A DNA stretch of 64,000 nt from Symbiodinium natans (GCA_905221605.1 CAJNDS010000413.1:893243-957242), one strand, 5' to 3'. Positions 11,701 through 24,100 are shown, counted from the stretch's first letter. Translations and numbers: made by a program. The notes: generated from the letters alone by a model not told the origin.

Positions 11701-13195
11701 AGCTTTGCTGACTATTTTGTACATCATCCCGCGATTATTGCTAGGACCCAGAGAAGGCCCTGATTCCCCTTTTTTCGGGGCTTAAGTTTCCCATAAAGCC
11801 CCTTTATGTTTAACATCGACATTTCCGCCATCGGCACCCGTAGCACAATAGACTGAGCAGATCTTGCCAAGCGTGGACATATCCAGCCCTTGGCTCTCTA
11901 GTACGTTTCTGTCGGCATTACCCTGCATGGGTTTTGGCCTACCCAAAACCCTGTGGGTTTGGGTTGCGATGGCGGTGGGTGGTGACGCCAGCAGTAAGTT
12001 CTCAACCTATAAACCACCAAAACCCAATGCCCTAAATTCAGGAGTATCTCCAAGACTATATACGAAAGGGAGAACATGATTTGCAAAAGTATTGGGCTCG
12101 TGTTAAAAACCTCCCCTGAACTCTCTAAGGCTTCAACTTCAACATCGACCAGGCGTACCCGGCTCAACTGGATTGCTACTTAGCACTTAAATCACTGGCA
12201 CAGGACCCGGCAGAGTCCTCTTCCGTGTTCACCCAAAGGCTCCAATGTAGTTCCTTTTTGGGTTATTTGTACGGGGTTCTAGTATACTAGACTACCCCAA
12301 AAGGTACTAGATAGGCGCCTTTGGGTAGGGCCTGGGCAAGCTATGACCACACAGCCACTCCTCCCATCTTTCTAGTCTTGTTACGTGGTATCGTGGCTTA
12401 CCGCTGGGCAAGCAGTTTTGGGCTGAGAGTGGGGAGGCTGCTGAGAGCCTCCTCAATATCTAGCATGCAAGAAGCCCAAGTAAGGGACCTTGATGAGTAT
12501 GTCTTTGGTACATTAGGGCAGGTAGATATAAATTATCTAAATCTACATCTCTATATGTATGTATGTATATATGTAAAGGAGCTGTTGCATTTGATGATTT
12601 AGTTTGTACTATTTTATTCTTTTTGCAGGAGGGGGGGTGGATTTGCACAACAGGATGAAGAGTGCGCCCCAGATACCCGGTGAGAGGACAACCCTGGCAA
12701 CCAGCAGTCCATGATCAAGGCGCAGATGTGGAAATGAGGTTCAATTTGAGCCTAAGCTGTTACCTTAAACCCTAAACCCTAACGCCTAAAGCCTAAAACC
12801 TAAACCCTAAACCCTAAACCGCAGCTTGACAGCAGTCTTACGGGGGGGGGGGGTTGGGGTTTAGGCTTTCGGGTTTCGAGGATTCCCGTACGATACACCA
12901 AAGGTCACGGAGGGACCCAGAAGCTCATACACCCCAAGACAAGTCTGGCAATGGCAAAACCTTTCTGTTGTTTATGCCCTGACCAAAGCCACAAGCTAAA
13001 CTCCTACACTCCCTGCCTAGGCCTCTATTTTACAAATTTCTTTCTTTGGGTGCCTAGTTTATCAAGAAACAGAGGGCTGGGGTGGGGGGGGGGGGGGGGG
13101 GCGGGAAAGGGGCCACAGAAACACTTAATCCGGGTGAATCCTAACATGGCCCTTCAGCCCTTATGCCCTGACAGGAAGAGTTCAGTTCGGCCTGT
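8758..13195. other. gene-poor, repeat-rich stretch
   Basis: Contains TTTAGGG/CCCTAAA tracts (about 8866-8890, 9275-9305, 10090-10165), a C14-A15 run at 10321-10350, a (GT)n run near 10824, a family D element at 12232-12327 and a (TATG)n patch near 12555. Scattered open frames of up to 93 codons show no recognisable protein. No gene is supported. Confidence 0.55.
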
Positions 13196-13344
13196 ACTTG
13201 AAGGTTCATGGTGCCTACTAACCAATTATAACTTATAACCCTACTTATAATACCCCTAAAGGGCCTTATAGGGGTTATCCCAATTATAAGTAGGGTTATA
13301 AGCCCAGCTATAATTGGTTAGTAAGTACCATGAACCTTCAAGTA
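13196..13344. mobile_element. short inverted-repeat element, family B
   Basis: Arms ACTTGAAGGTTCATGGTGCC and CATGAACCTTCAAGT flank an AT-rich palindrome built on AACCAATTATAA. Related copies are at 13598-13712, 16213-16358, about 18219-18381, 35011-35153 and 49421-49560. This is the most frequent inverted-repeat family in the window. It has no ORF. Confidence 0.75.
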
Positions 13345-13597
13345 GGGTGGACTTGCGGATTTGATCTGGCCTTCCGTCCCTAACGCGCCCTTGTTCAGCG
13401 TGCTCTGCAGATGTTTTGTTTGGTTCTGTTTCGGATCTACTGTTTGGTTAAGAGACCCCCCAAAGAAGGAACGGGGGGGGGGGGGGGGTTCTTAAGCAAA
13501 TAGTGGTCGAGGGTAGTAGGGGTTGACAGGCCGGCCTCGTGCAGAGCATCGGCGAGAAATGGGAATCTATGGAGGAGGACGCCAGGCTGAAAAAAAT

Positions 13598-13712
13598 ACT
13601 TAGAGGTTCATGGTACTTATAACCCAAGCTCTTTAAGTGCCATAACATGGTTATCATTGGGTCAATACGTGCAGTTATAAGTGGGTGAATAAGCACCATG
13701 GACCTCCACGTA
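13598..13712. mobile_element. family B inverted-repeat element, copy 2
   Basis: Begins near ACTTAGAGGTTCATGGTACT and ends with ATGGACCTCCACGT. It lies about 250 bp downstream of another family B copy in the same repeat-rich block. Confidence 0.65.
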
Positions 13713-14109
13713 GAGAAGCACCACTGTGCCCGAGCTGCAGCGAATGAAATAGGGTCCTAATAGGGTATAGGGTTTAGGGTTTAGGGAGGGTTCAGGGAAC
13801 AGATTAAGCCCCAGCCGTCGGAAGATGGCACGCTGCGAAAGCTCCTCTTTCCCCTAGACTCGTCGGTTTAGGGTTAAGGCTTCGTAAGCTCTAATCCCTA
13901 CAAGGGGGGGGTAGGGGGGGGTTGGGGTGGTTTTTCCCCAAAGGGCCCCTATGTCCTGTGCGAAACCGCCTATGGTCCGTGAGTTTATGCCGTGTGGGTG
14001 GCCTGGCCCTCCATGGAAAAGCTGCCCGGGACCCCCCCCCCCCCCCCCCCCCCCCCGCGTTTTGTCCCATCCAACCTTTTCCCATCCAACACGTAGCCAG
14101 GGTCGGCGG

Positions 14110-14182
14110 ACCCTAAACCCTAAACCCTAAACCCTAAACCCTAAACCCTAAACCCTAAACCCTAAACCCTAAACCCTAAACC
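14110..14182. repeat. interstitial telomere-like array (CCCTAAA)10
   Basis: About ten perfect heptamers, followed directly by CATCCTTCTTCAG|G, a pyrimidine-rich acceptor-like sequence. Upstream, at 14033-14056, is a long C run. Confidence 0.95.
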
Positions 14183-14550
14183 ATCCTTCTTCAGGACGGT
14201 TCGCATAGTGGGGGAACCATCCCGAACTGGAACCCTAAATAATTTTCCAGAAGGACCTTGAATCAATCCCAATAATATAGAGTGTGGGTGTATTTTAGGG
14301 TTCCTTCTCAAGATTGGTGGGTGTTGATTTTGGGTGTTTTTTTTGGGCTGTCCTTTCAGTGATACAAGGAATATGAACCCCTAGGACCCAGGGTAATTAG
14401 GCCCTTATTCCCTTTTTTGGGGGAGGTTAGGTTTCCCCAGAAGCCCCTTCGCATCAAGAAGGGCACTCTTTTGAATCCTAGATTATTCTTGGGTCACCCT
14501 AAACCTTAAACCCTTTTGGCCCTCTTTGGGGGGGGTATTATTGCGGGTTG

Positions 14551-14904
14551 GGGTTTAGGGTTTTTAGGGTTTTTAGGGTTTTTAGGGTTTTTAGGGTTTT
14601 TAGGGTTTTTAGGGTTTTTAGGGTTTTTAGGGTTTTTAGGGTTTTTAGGGTTTTTAGGGTTTTTAGGGTTTTTAGGGTTTTTAGGTTTTTAGGGTTTTTA
14701 GGGTTTTTAGGGTTTTTAGGGTTTTTAGGGTTTTTAGGGTTTTTAGGGTTTTTAGGGTTTTTAGGGTTTTTAGGGTTCTTCGGGTTCTTCGGGTTCTTCG
14801 GGTTCTTCGGGTTTTTAGGGTTTTTAGGGTTTTTAGGGTTTTTAGGGTTTCTAGGGTTTTTAGGGTTTTTAGGGTTTTAAGGGTTTTTAGGGTTTTTTTT
14901 AGGG
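14551..14904. repeat. nonamer array (TTTTTAGGG)n with variant block
   Basis: More than 35 copies of the nine-base TTTTTAGGG. One internal block (about 14775-14812) is changed to GGGTTCTTC. Because nine is a multiple of three, both strands give long periodic open frames. These are artefacts of the repeat and not proteins. Confidence 0.97.
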
Positions 14905-17900
14905 TGTTTAGTAAGGGTTCATTCCTAGAATCTTGTGCGAGGTGAGGAGCCTTGGGACTCGAGCCGACAAAAGTCACACCATCTACAGAGAATCTAGAGT
15001 TCCCCTCAGGCCTCCACATTTGCGACTCTACATGGGGTCATGTAGATTCAGTGCTTCTTCGTGTAGCTGTTAAAAGAATTCATGTAGAAACCCTAAACCC
15101 TACACCCTAAACGCTAAACCTCAAACCCTAAACCCTAAAACGACGCCTTCGTGCCAAGAACGCGAAGCCGGCCGCCTGCCGGCTTGTTGCCATGCTGAAT
15201 GAGAAACTGGCCGCGTGCAGTTCCTTAGTCACAGAGCCCAATACTCCTTAATTAAGGAATAGACCTTAGATTATAGGGATCCTTAATATATATTTTAAGG
15301 ATTACACCTTAAATTTTCAAGGGATCCTTAATATACATTTCAAGGATTACACCTCAAATTATAGAGGGATCCTTAATATGATTTTAAGGAATATGCCTTA
15401 ATATTAAGGGGTATTGGGCTCTTTGGGTAGTCCCTCGCGCTAGCTCGCACTAAGTGCAAGCCCTCGTCACGCAGAAGTTCGGCCATGTAAAAAACAGCAA
15501 GGGCTTGAGGTTCTGGGGACAGGTTAGCGGGCCAATTTGCATCAGTGATAGGGTTTCATGCTTGAGATCCCTAAACCCTAAAACCCAAACCCTAAACCCT
15601 AATCCGTTAGAACCCAAAGCTTAAACCCTCCACCCCTTAGCCCTTAAGCTGAAGCACCGCCGAGCCATTGTCCTCCTGCTGACCCCGAGCCCTTATAACC
15701 CTGAAGCTGTAGCTCCTTGGGAATTGATTTTTATTTTTGTTTATATAAAACCCAAGACGGTAATAAACATACTATTTTTATTCAGGTTCTAAGGAGTATA
15801 GGAAGTGGTTCAGAGGTTTTCTGTGTCAGCTGCAGCACTTGTTTCCGTTGGGACATCCCGTGGGCGTACCCATCAACCCGAAACCCTATACCCTATGCCT
15901 ATACCCTAAACCCTAAACCCCAAACCCTAAACCCTAAACCCCAAACCCTAAACCCTAACCCCAACAACCGGCAGTTCCATTCCCTCTTAGGACTATAACC
16001 TTGTGGGCTTTTGTAGAAACTGCAATAAGGAGCCTCAAAGTTAAACTTTCAGGAGGGTTTCAGAAGTCAGCCTAGATGAAGGCGCATGGTAGGCTGGCCG
16101 GTTCTTAGTAGGGAATTGGGGGAATGAGGTACCTATATACTCCCTGAAAGGGTATATACAGGGCCCGGGGGACGACTTCGTTTTTTAGGGCGGCTTGGGT
16201 GTGTCTGAGAGCCTTTGAGGTTCATGGTACTTATAACCTAGTCATAACAGTGCTTGAAACCCACTTGCAAGCCCCTTAAGTGCTCTAACATGGTTATAAT
16301 TGGGTTCTGTGTGCATTTAGAATTGGGTTTATAAGTACTATGAATCTCCAAGTACTTCAACATATCCCAAACCCATACACCTTGACCTATAGCAGGAGAA
16401 TATCGGGAAGGATTTTGCCATACCCCTGAATTTCTTTTAAGGGTATGCCCAAGGGGTATGCTGAATATTTCTTTGAGTCTGTCATGAGCGCCAATCGGTG
16501 GGTGGTGGGAGGGATGGTTGTCCTCATGGACCCGGTGCCCGAAACCCCAAACCCTTTCAGGAATGCAGGAAACAGTTCAGACCCCCAAAGGGGCCGTGCT
16601 GTGTAGGGCTTAGGCTTTAGAACAAACCTCGGATGAAGCCCCCGAAAAACTCACTACCCTTGAATTGAGGGCTTGCGGCTGAGGTGGTGCATTTGACTGA
16701 GCTCGGGAATTCTTTTCTGAGGTCCCATGCGCACCAGCGACGACTCGGGCGCGCCAGGCGCGCGGACCCCGAACAGTGTAAGACCACGACAACAAGAGGC
16801 GCGTCACAAACGGAAACATGAAGGAGACAACCAGGATAATTTTCGGGGGAGGCCCGCCGCATGATACAGTACACTTCCTTGCGTTCTTGGCTATATGGTC
16901 ATTATACGCTGAGCCTCTTCTCTGGGGTTTAGGTAGATGGGCTCAGATGCCCCAATTTCAAAGGTTGAGGTGTTCGGTGTTTTTTAGGCCTCCTCATTAT
17001 GCATCACTCTTCCGTGTTATTGGCTCCCTGGCAGTGGGGGGCTCCGGATTAGTCAGGGTAACCGAAGCTAGAATACTATACTAAAGTGCTGGAGGGCAGC
17101 TCCTGGGCTGCTTCCATGGAAAATTGTGTGGGGGCTTGTTTCGTATTCATGCTTAGAGAAATGTTCAGAGGAATTTATGTAAAAGTCGGCTCAAGAAACT
17201 TCTGGAATCTGAAGCTGCAATCTGACCAACCTCACTTGAAGCTTGAGATTCCATCGTTTCCAGGCTGACTCTTTTTGTTGTTTGGCCCCCTGGCAGGAGG
17301 AAGAGCCATGTAATTAGGAGTTCCCTGAACATGATTTCAAACTTCGCATGCGATCGGAGTCATGTTGTTAAACCGGGGTCAACACTCAATACTTGGAAGC
17401 TCTTCTGACTTAGAAAGTCTGCTTAGTATCCCAGTATCCCGTAGGAACCCTCTTATAATCCCTATAACGCCCTTACGAACCCTACCTAGTTCGCCAAAAG
17501 GGCTTCCACGCAGGGCCTTTTTCTGACAGTTCTTATGTGAGGGGCTCGGCATTTGCGGGTCTAGGCTTACGAAACCCTCAATCCACGAGTCAGGCGAATG
17601 AAGCGTAAGGCTGCCCAAAGGCGCCTAAGTAGTTCCTTGTGGGGTTAGCTATCGGGGATTCTAGTACCCAGAGAGCCCAATACCTCTGCATTAAGGAATG
17701 GACCTTAAATTATGAAGGGATCCCTTATATGATTTCAGAATCTTCCTTCATTCAGGGGTATTGGGCTCTTTGGTATACTACCCCAAAAAAGGAACTACAT
17801 AGGAGGCTTCTGGGTAGGACCCGGAGTAGCCCCTTATTCACTTCGGGTCCCTTCTCAGTGCCCTTAAACTAATAAGGGTCGTTGCTCCTAAGTGGTTTTC

Positions 17901-18598
17901 AGGGGCACTCTCGGTTGCGCGGCTTCGAGAGGGATCCCCCGCTATGAACCTTGGGAGCTTAGAAGTTCGCGGCAAGACAGAAGCCCTGCAGGTATACTGC
18001 CTGAACCCTCATGTATGTCCTTTCTGGGCTTGTTGTAGGGGATTTTTGGTATTGTTGGTATACTACCCCAGAGAGAGGAACGACGTAGGATCATGTAATC
18101 ATGTAATTAGGTAAACCTTTAGAGGAGGAGGCGAGGGCCTTCGGCGTGGAGCAGGCTGCCGCCCAGGGATTGAGTTGAGGCTTGCCTCAATCCCGAAACG
18201 AACCAAACCCCACCCTTACTCGGAGGTTCATGGATACCTTTTACCCCCTAAGCATAAGTCTACTTCTAACCTACTTCGAGGACTTGGGAGGCTCATTAGT
18301 ACCCTAAGGCCTAAACCCGAAACCCTAAACTGTTATAATTGGGGTTATAAAAGTACACGGAACCTCCAAGTAGACCTCCAAGTGTACGGAGCGCCTAGGG
18401 TTTAGGGGTTAAGGGCTTAGGGCAAGGCATCCTCTGCTACGTTCAAGCTCACAGGCGTACACCCCAAAGCGGCTGAAGAGTCTATGATTTTGTGTTTAGG
18501 GCTTTGGGGTTCTGAGCATAGAGGTGCAGGAGTTGCATGGTTCACTGCCTACTGCTTGCGGTTTAGGGCTGAATATTGAGCCCTGAAGCCTTCTAGCC
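14905..18598. other. gene-poor stretch with dispersed elements
   Basis: Holds family A (15230-15427, 17667-17773), family B (16213-16358, 18219-18381), family D (17613-17816) and short CCCTAAA tracts near 15575 and 15905. The segment 16600-17270 has less repeat and a few open frames of 60-88 codons, none recognisable. No gene is supported. Confidence 0.55.
17613..17816. mobile_element. family D element split by a family A element
   Basis: The left part ends GGGATTCTAGTA and the right part restarts TATACTACCCCAAAAA. In uninterrupted relatives these join as CTAGTATACTA. The intruder, 17667-17773, is a complete family A palindrome flanked by TA on each side. This gives a clear insertion with a TA duplication. 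Confidence 0.8.
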
Positions 18599-18696
18599 TT
18601 AAACCCTAAACCCTAAACCCTAAACCCTAAACCCTAAACCCTAAACCCTAAACCCTAAACCCTAAACCCTAAACCCTAAACCCTAAACCCTAAACC
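18599..18696. repeat. interstitial telomere-like array (CCCTAAA)14
   Basis: Fourteen near-perfect CCCTAAA heptamers, internal and flanked by unique sequence. Confidence 0.97.
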
Positions 18697-19104
18697 TGAA
18701 CCCTAAAGCCTCTCGGGCCTCAGGCAAACCTGAAGCTCCAGCAACTTCCCGTATTAGATCTGAAGTTCCAAATTTTTGCCGAGAAGATGGTGTATACGAA
18801 GCAGGGTTTACATTATTACTGTTATTGGTGAGTGTATATGAGGTTCCTTGTCAATATTGGTGAGTGTATATATACCAGGTGTCCCTTTGGGGGTACAAGA
18901 AATATACACCCTACTGCATATACCAAGCCCCAAGGCTCCAAGAACCCTTAATTCAGGTTTTTTTTGGGGGGTCCAAAAAGGCTCTATATGATATTATACA
19001 AGGTTTTGGGCGATTGCCCTAAGCAAAGCTACGACGTACATAGGAACCCCTGTAGGGGCCCAAGTTGATGCTTCAAGTGGCTCGAACCCAAGCAGGCTTG
19101 TATC

Positions 19105-19168
19105 CGTTATATATACATACATATATATATATATATACATATGCGTACATATATATATATATATATAC
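19105..19168. repeat. (TA)n microsatellite
   Basis: Two TA runs separated by ACATATGCGTACA form a long AT palindrome. Confidence 0.85.
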
Positions 19169-19410
19169 TCTGTAGGTACATGGGCCCTTTGGGGATGGGT
19201 AGTTAGAGGGTCCTGGTAAAGCCTAGAGAGCTCCGCGTGCCAGAATTGAAGGCTTTCTAGACACCTCTTCCATCAAGGCAACTAGAAGCAGCACATCAAC
19301 CCCAATCCTGGATACTTACGTGTTCGGGTTCAGGATTTGGCTGACAGTGTGCGGAGTTTTAGGAGCTCGGGTTTAGGACTGAGTGCCCCTAAACCTGAAA
19401 CCCAAATTTT

Positions 19411-19515
19411 AAACCCTAAACCCCAAACCCTAAACCCCAAACCCTAAACCCCAAACCCTAAACCCCAAACCCTAAACCCCTAAACCCTAAACCCTAAACC
19501 CTAAACCCTAAACCC
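19411..19515. repeat. telomere-like array alternating CCCTAAA and CCCCAAA
   Basis: Regular alternation of CCCTAAA and CCCCAAA heptamers for five units, then pure CCCTAAA. The higher-order 14-bp period indicates unit-level duplication. Confidence 0.9.
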
Positions 19516-19552
19516 TTAAGAGAGCTCTACAAAGCCACTTTGTTTTTTCGAG

Positions 19553-19611
19553 GCGAGGCGGGAGAGGCTCTCGGAGTGCTTCCGGCTTCCGGCAGAGCAG
19601 ATCAAGGACCG
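19553..19611 (+). CDS. candidate exon, unassigned
   Basis: Follows a T-rich tract and CGAG|G, and ends at G|GTTTAGGG, so the putative donor is the first base pair of a telomere-like array. It encodes ARRERLSECFRLPAEQIKD, a charged helix-like segment. No family is recognised. Confidence 0.35.
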
Positions 19612-19702
19612 GTTTAGGGTTCAGGTTTAGGGTTTAGGGTTTAGGGTTTAGGGTTTAGGGTTTAGGGTTTAGGGTTTAGGGTTTAGGGTTTAGGGTTTAG
19701 GG
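19611..19702. repeat. interstitial telomere-like array (TTTAGGG)12
   Basis: About twelve heptamers starting at the putative donor of the preceding exon candidate. Further arrays lie at 19740-19830 (degenerate) and 20575-20643. Confidence 0.95.
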
Positions 19703-20789
19703 CCTTTTCAAGATGGTCAGTGCTCTAAATTTAGGGCTTGGGGTTTTGGGGTTTGGGGTTTAGGGTTCAGGGTTTGGGGTTTGGGGTTTAGGGTTCAGCG
19801 TTTAGGGTTGAGGATTGAGGGTTTAGGGTCTATGCATAAGAAGGCGGCCCGTAATGCACAGGTGACGGCAACTTGCAAAGCATAGACCTATATATACAGA
19901 AATAGATATATGGTCAACCCCCCCCTCCTTTTGAATCCAGATGTGCATGGTCTATTCTGTTAAATAGGGTCCTTTTAGGGTACCCTAAATTTCTGGGGTG
20001 GCTTTTGACTGGTAACCCCAAAAGGGAGCATATTTTGGAGAAGTGGCCACATGCAAGGTTTAGGGTTGTATCAAACATGGCCATGAGTCGATCGTCCGTG
20101 GTGTATAGTTAACAAACAGACGTACAAACAAAAACGCACACACACACACACACCCACGCGAAAACAAACAAACAAGCAAGCAAGCAAGCAAACTTGAAGG
20201 GCATTGGGCTCTCTGGGGCAAGCATCTGGACATCAACCCTAAATCCTAAACCCTCGAAGTCTTCAACCCTAAGCCCAAAATCTCCTGAGTCCTAAGCCCG
20301 CTCTTTGCAGCTCCATGCCCTGTGCCGCTGCGACTACCAGAATGGGCTCTCGTTTCTTTTTTGAGGGGTTAGCTTCCCTTCTTCAAGCCCTTTTATGCCT
20401 GGGTTACGCTAGTTCATCCAATCGAAGTGAACGCCTACTCATGATATGGTTAGGGGTTCGGGGTTTATAGTTCCTTTTCTTCGATGCCTCACGAAATATG
20501 TAGCACTCCGCAAAATGAACTAGCATTCTACCCATGGTGGGGGGTGGGTGGGTTGTGGTTCATGCAAATCGGCTTAGGGTTTAGGGTTTAGGGTTTAGGG
20601 TTTAGGGTTTAGGGTTCAAGGTTTAGGGTTTAGGGTTTAGGGTGCTTCTTCATGTTGTTTGGCGCTGCGCAACGTCATGCGAGGAAGCTTATTTCGAGGC
20701 CTACCAGTGGCATGTGCCGAGCTCTCAGAGAGCCAGCACGTGCCCTAAACCCTAAACCCTAAACCCGAAACCCGAAACCCTAAACCCTA

Positions 20790-21068
20790 TGCGGAGCTGC
20801 AATTGGTATTGTAGAAAGGAGTTAGTGTTGGAAGTTGAAAGGGTTAATGAACCCGGAAACTATGTTTGGCTCAAGGATGGCCAGCCCGTCCAAAGAAAAA
20901 AGTCCGTGTTTGGGAGTGAGGGTTGGGTTAGTGCCCCTCTACTTGTGTAAGGGTGCCCCTTCCTTGTTGCTCTTATCCGTGTTCTTGGTTGTTTCTTGGT
21001 TCGATCTGGGAAATATAAGTTCAGGGCGATTAGGGGAGTTGATTTCCTTCCTTGGTTGTCCCCCCGTA
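20790..21068 (+). repeat. 5' LTR
   Basis: 279 bp, starting TGCGGAGC and ending TCCCCCCGTA. It matches the 3' LTR except at two places (CCGGAAAC against CCGTAAAC, and CCCCCCG against CCCTCCG). It begins with the usual TG but ends TA instead of CA. Confidence 0.95.
20865..20875 (+). promoter_or_regulatory. spliced-leader-like 11-mer in the LTR
   Basis: TTTGGCTCAAG, followed by G, is identical to the last 11 bases of the known dinoflagellate spliced leader. The same 11-mer occurs at 29441-29451 in the other LTR. It could be a leader relict from a trans-spliced transcript that was reverse transcribed, or chance. Confidence 0.45.
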
Positions 21069-21080
21069 GGTTATGAGCCC
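21069..21080 (+). other. primer-binding site, half-tRNA-iMet type
   Basis: GGTTATGAGCCC begins at the first base after the LTR. It is complementary to the anticodon arm of eukaryotic initiator tRNA-Met (GGGCUCAUAACC, as in yeast), not to a tRNA 3' end. From memory, Drosophila copia has the closely similar GGTTATGGGCCC at the same place and is primed by a cleaved initiator tRNA. The tRNA of this organism is not in the window. Confidence 0.75.
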
Positions 21081-21135
21081 AAATTAGGTTCCCTGCGGTT
21101 AAGTGTTCTTTCAAGGTTTTTGGGATCAAGAAGCA

Positions 21136-24100
21136 ATGCCTTCTCCGAAGCGATGGCTCCAACTTGCCTCGGATGGTGGACAAGATGGTGGAGCTGGAAA
21201 TGGTGCAGCTGAGTCTCTGGGTGAAAGATCGGTGTTGGAAGAGGTGATTCCCGGCGCTGAAGAACATCTGGAAGAGGCCTTGGTTGCAGAAAGCCCCAAT
21301 GTGGGTATGAATCCCAATAGGGATATGGTTAGCAATGCTGAAGCTGAAGGACGTGCTGTTTCTGTATCGCCAAAGCCTGGTGAGAAAAGGAACTGGGACG
21401 CGACTGGTGGTATAGATCGTGAAATGGAGGTGACTGTTTTACGAGTGTTGCACAAACACGGGTATCAGCCGTCGTCTTCGACTTCGGGTCGAATGGTAGA
21501 CCAAGAGTCTCAGACCGATCTGATTGGAGAAGTGCTGCAAGCGGCCCGGAGGCCTCTGAACAAGATCAAAAGGGGTCCATCTTCGAGTTCCCAAGGTGGT
21601 GGAAGCGGTCATGAACAGAAGGGTGCGGACAGCTTTGAAGCTGCACCTGCTGCTGGATACGCCATGGGGGAGGAGGAGATCCTACAGATGGAGGCTGAGA
21701 GGTTGCGACAGTTGTCCGAAGAAGAGGACGAGATGCGACAGGTCTCTGAAAGGGATGGTTTTCAGAAAGACGAGCATCTGATCAAAGCGTGCGATGGGAC
21801 AACGTGGGAATGGCACCTCCATGAAGATGGGAGACAATATTATTACTGCCTGGATACGCAGGAAAGCAAGTGGACATTGCCGGTGGTAGGTGAAAAGATG
21901 AAGAGTGACGAGGTGGTTGGGTCTCCTTCGGGCAATGAGCTGGAAATGGAGGCGGCACTGGATTCTTCATCCTCTACTCCGAAGACTGAGTCTACGAGGG
22001 CATTCCAGGGTAGTGTAAATAGTTTAGGTGAAAAAGATTTTTCCTCTACTATCAGGGATAGCGGTCCTAGGGCTGGTGGTGACGCCCCGACCTCGGGTTC
22101 TCCTGATGAGGAGGAGATTCCTGGAAACCGAACAGACATCGCTGGAGCTCAACATCTGGATCGGGAAGGAATGGGAGCACTTTCTGAGGGTGTGGCAGCG
22201 GTGGAATCGGTAGGTCCAGAAGAAAAGATTCCCAATGTGGAGATCGGAACTGTGTCGGCTGCAGAAGATCGAGTGGTGGATGTGGTACCTGTCGTTCGGG
22301 AATGTGGTCCTGGAGATTTGGAAGACGGAGGGAAAAGGTCGTGTGTTGCGACTGAGGAGGTCTCTTCGTTTGGTGCCAAGGTTCCTGCCATTCAAAGGGA
22401 AAAAGAAGCTTCTGGAATAGCTGGAGACACAGAAGATCTGAAAAATGAGGCCTGGAGCGCCAATGATGCGCGGGTCGATGCGCCAGATATTACCTGGAGT
22501 GCGAAGGAAGCACGGGTTGAGGTGCATATGGCGTTACGTTCCACGGGCGACTGCAACAATGGGGCGCAGGTCTCCGCAGCAGCTGATGATGGAGGTTCAC
22601 AGGTGGACGCACTGGTGCAACCTGAAGTTAGCAGCGAGGAACGAAATGACAAGGGCTACACCGGAGCCAATGAGGCAGCTGTGGTCAATGATGGTGGAAA
22701 TTCTCCTTTGGAGGCCATGGAACCAAAGGATCCTGCGGTGGAAGAAAGCATGCCTGCCGTGGATGATCGACTCAATTGCCCTGCAGTGGAGGAAGATTTG
22801 CCTGCTGCAGAAGGTGTGACAAAGGACTCCAATGATGGGTCCACTCCCATGAAGGGAGAAGTGTTGCCGTCTGGAAGTTCGCCGGAAGTCGACACCGAGC
22901 GAATTACAGCAGATGAGGCAAAGCCTTTGGCGGAGAAAAAGAGAGGTCCTGAAGTCCAGGAGCACAAAAAAGATGAGCTTGTGGGACTCGTGGAGCAGGA
23001 CGAGCAGTGTGACTCAAAGGTGAAAACAAAGGATGCGCCAGGAGCCGATGATACAGAGGTGGTTTCTGAAGAGCAAGCAAAGAAAGTGCCCCGAGCGGGA
23101 GCCTTGGAATCACCTGGGACACATTGCTATCAAGAGGGAGATGAGATCATGGGTCTAGTGCGCTGCATCAATGGGTATGGAGCCTTTTTGGACCATGGTG
23201 ATTTGAATGTATTGATTCCTACAGAAGGGAACAATACGTGCCATTTCAGATTTGGTGATACTGTCAATGGAACAGTGAAACTAGTGGAAGATGATGGTAC
23301 CATAATCTTGGACACCTTTCTGGTTTTGGAAGAGGACGTGGAGGACTCTTCCTCAACGCTGCGGAAGTGGAAACCCAGCGGCTGGAGTACGTGGTGGACG
23401 AATCCATGGTATGTTGGTCAGTGGTACCGAGATTCAAACGGTCAATGGGACTGGAAACAGGAGGAAGAGCATTCCGATGAGGAGCTTGTGATACAGGAGT
23501 TATCCTCTGAAGAACGAGAAGAAAGACAACTTTATGGAGAAAAGATCTACAAAGCTCTTCTGGAGAATGGAAACGAAGAGGAAGCCTATGTTGGCAAAAT
23601 TACAGGGATGCTGTTGGGTCGCCCGATGGAAGATTTACAGGAGTGTGTTGCAGATCAGGCATTCCTCAATGCGGAAGCTCGGCGCGCGTATGGCATCTTG
23701 CAAAATGGTGGTTGGAAGCCTGATGGTACAGAAAGCACAGGCTTGGGGGAGTTAACCACTTTTTCCCGAAAACAGTACCACAACGCGCTTTTCGAACTGG
23801 CATGCAAAAAAAGGAGATTTTCTCGACCAGTTGTGGGTGAAGCGGTGGCAACGGTGCTGAATCAAGGGGAAGATGAGTTTTGGAACGCGCTTTGGTTGGA
23901 CACCAAGCTATTTTTGCAGGAGCTTGATGGTGCAGTGCAATCCATGAGCAAAAGGGAGAACAAGCCAATGGAAGCCTACATGGACCCTGACCAGTACAAA
24001 AAGGCTTACATGACACCAAAGACTGTGTTGTCACCTGGTTACAGCAAGCTGTGCAAGTTCTTCAATCGGGGAAGGTGTCGCAATGGTGATGAGTGTTCCT

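Noticed and set aside
14548..15019. Long periodic open frames (FRV and GFL repeats on +, LKT repeats on -)
   Set aside because: They translate the TTTTTAGGG nonamer array, whose unit length is a multiple of three. No sign of a gene.
21069..21080. A tRNA gene at the primer site
   Set aside because: Only the anticodon-arm complement is present, with no cloverleaf.
21103..21135. Extension of the giant ORF upstream to 21103
   Set aside because: The upstream codon is GTG, and the first ATG is at 21136. The extra stretch overlaps leader sequence just after the primer site.
20835..21212. 125-codon frame across the 5' LTR, and its partner in the 3' LTR
   Set aside because: It reads the LTR and part of the start of the giant ORF in another frame. 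No recognisable protein, and it is not needed to explain the element.
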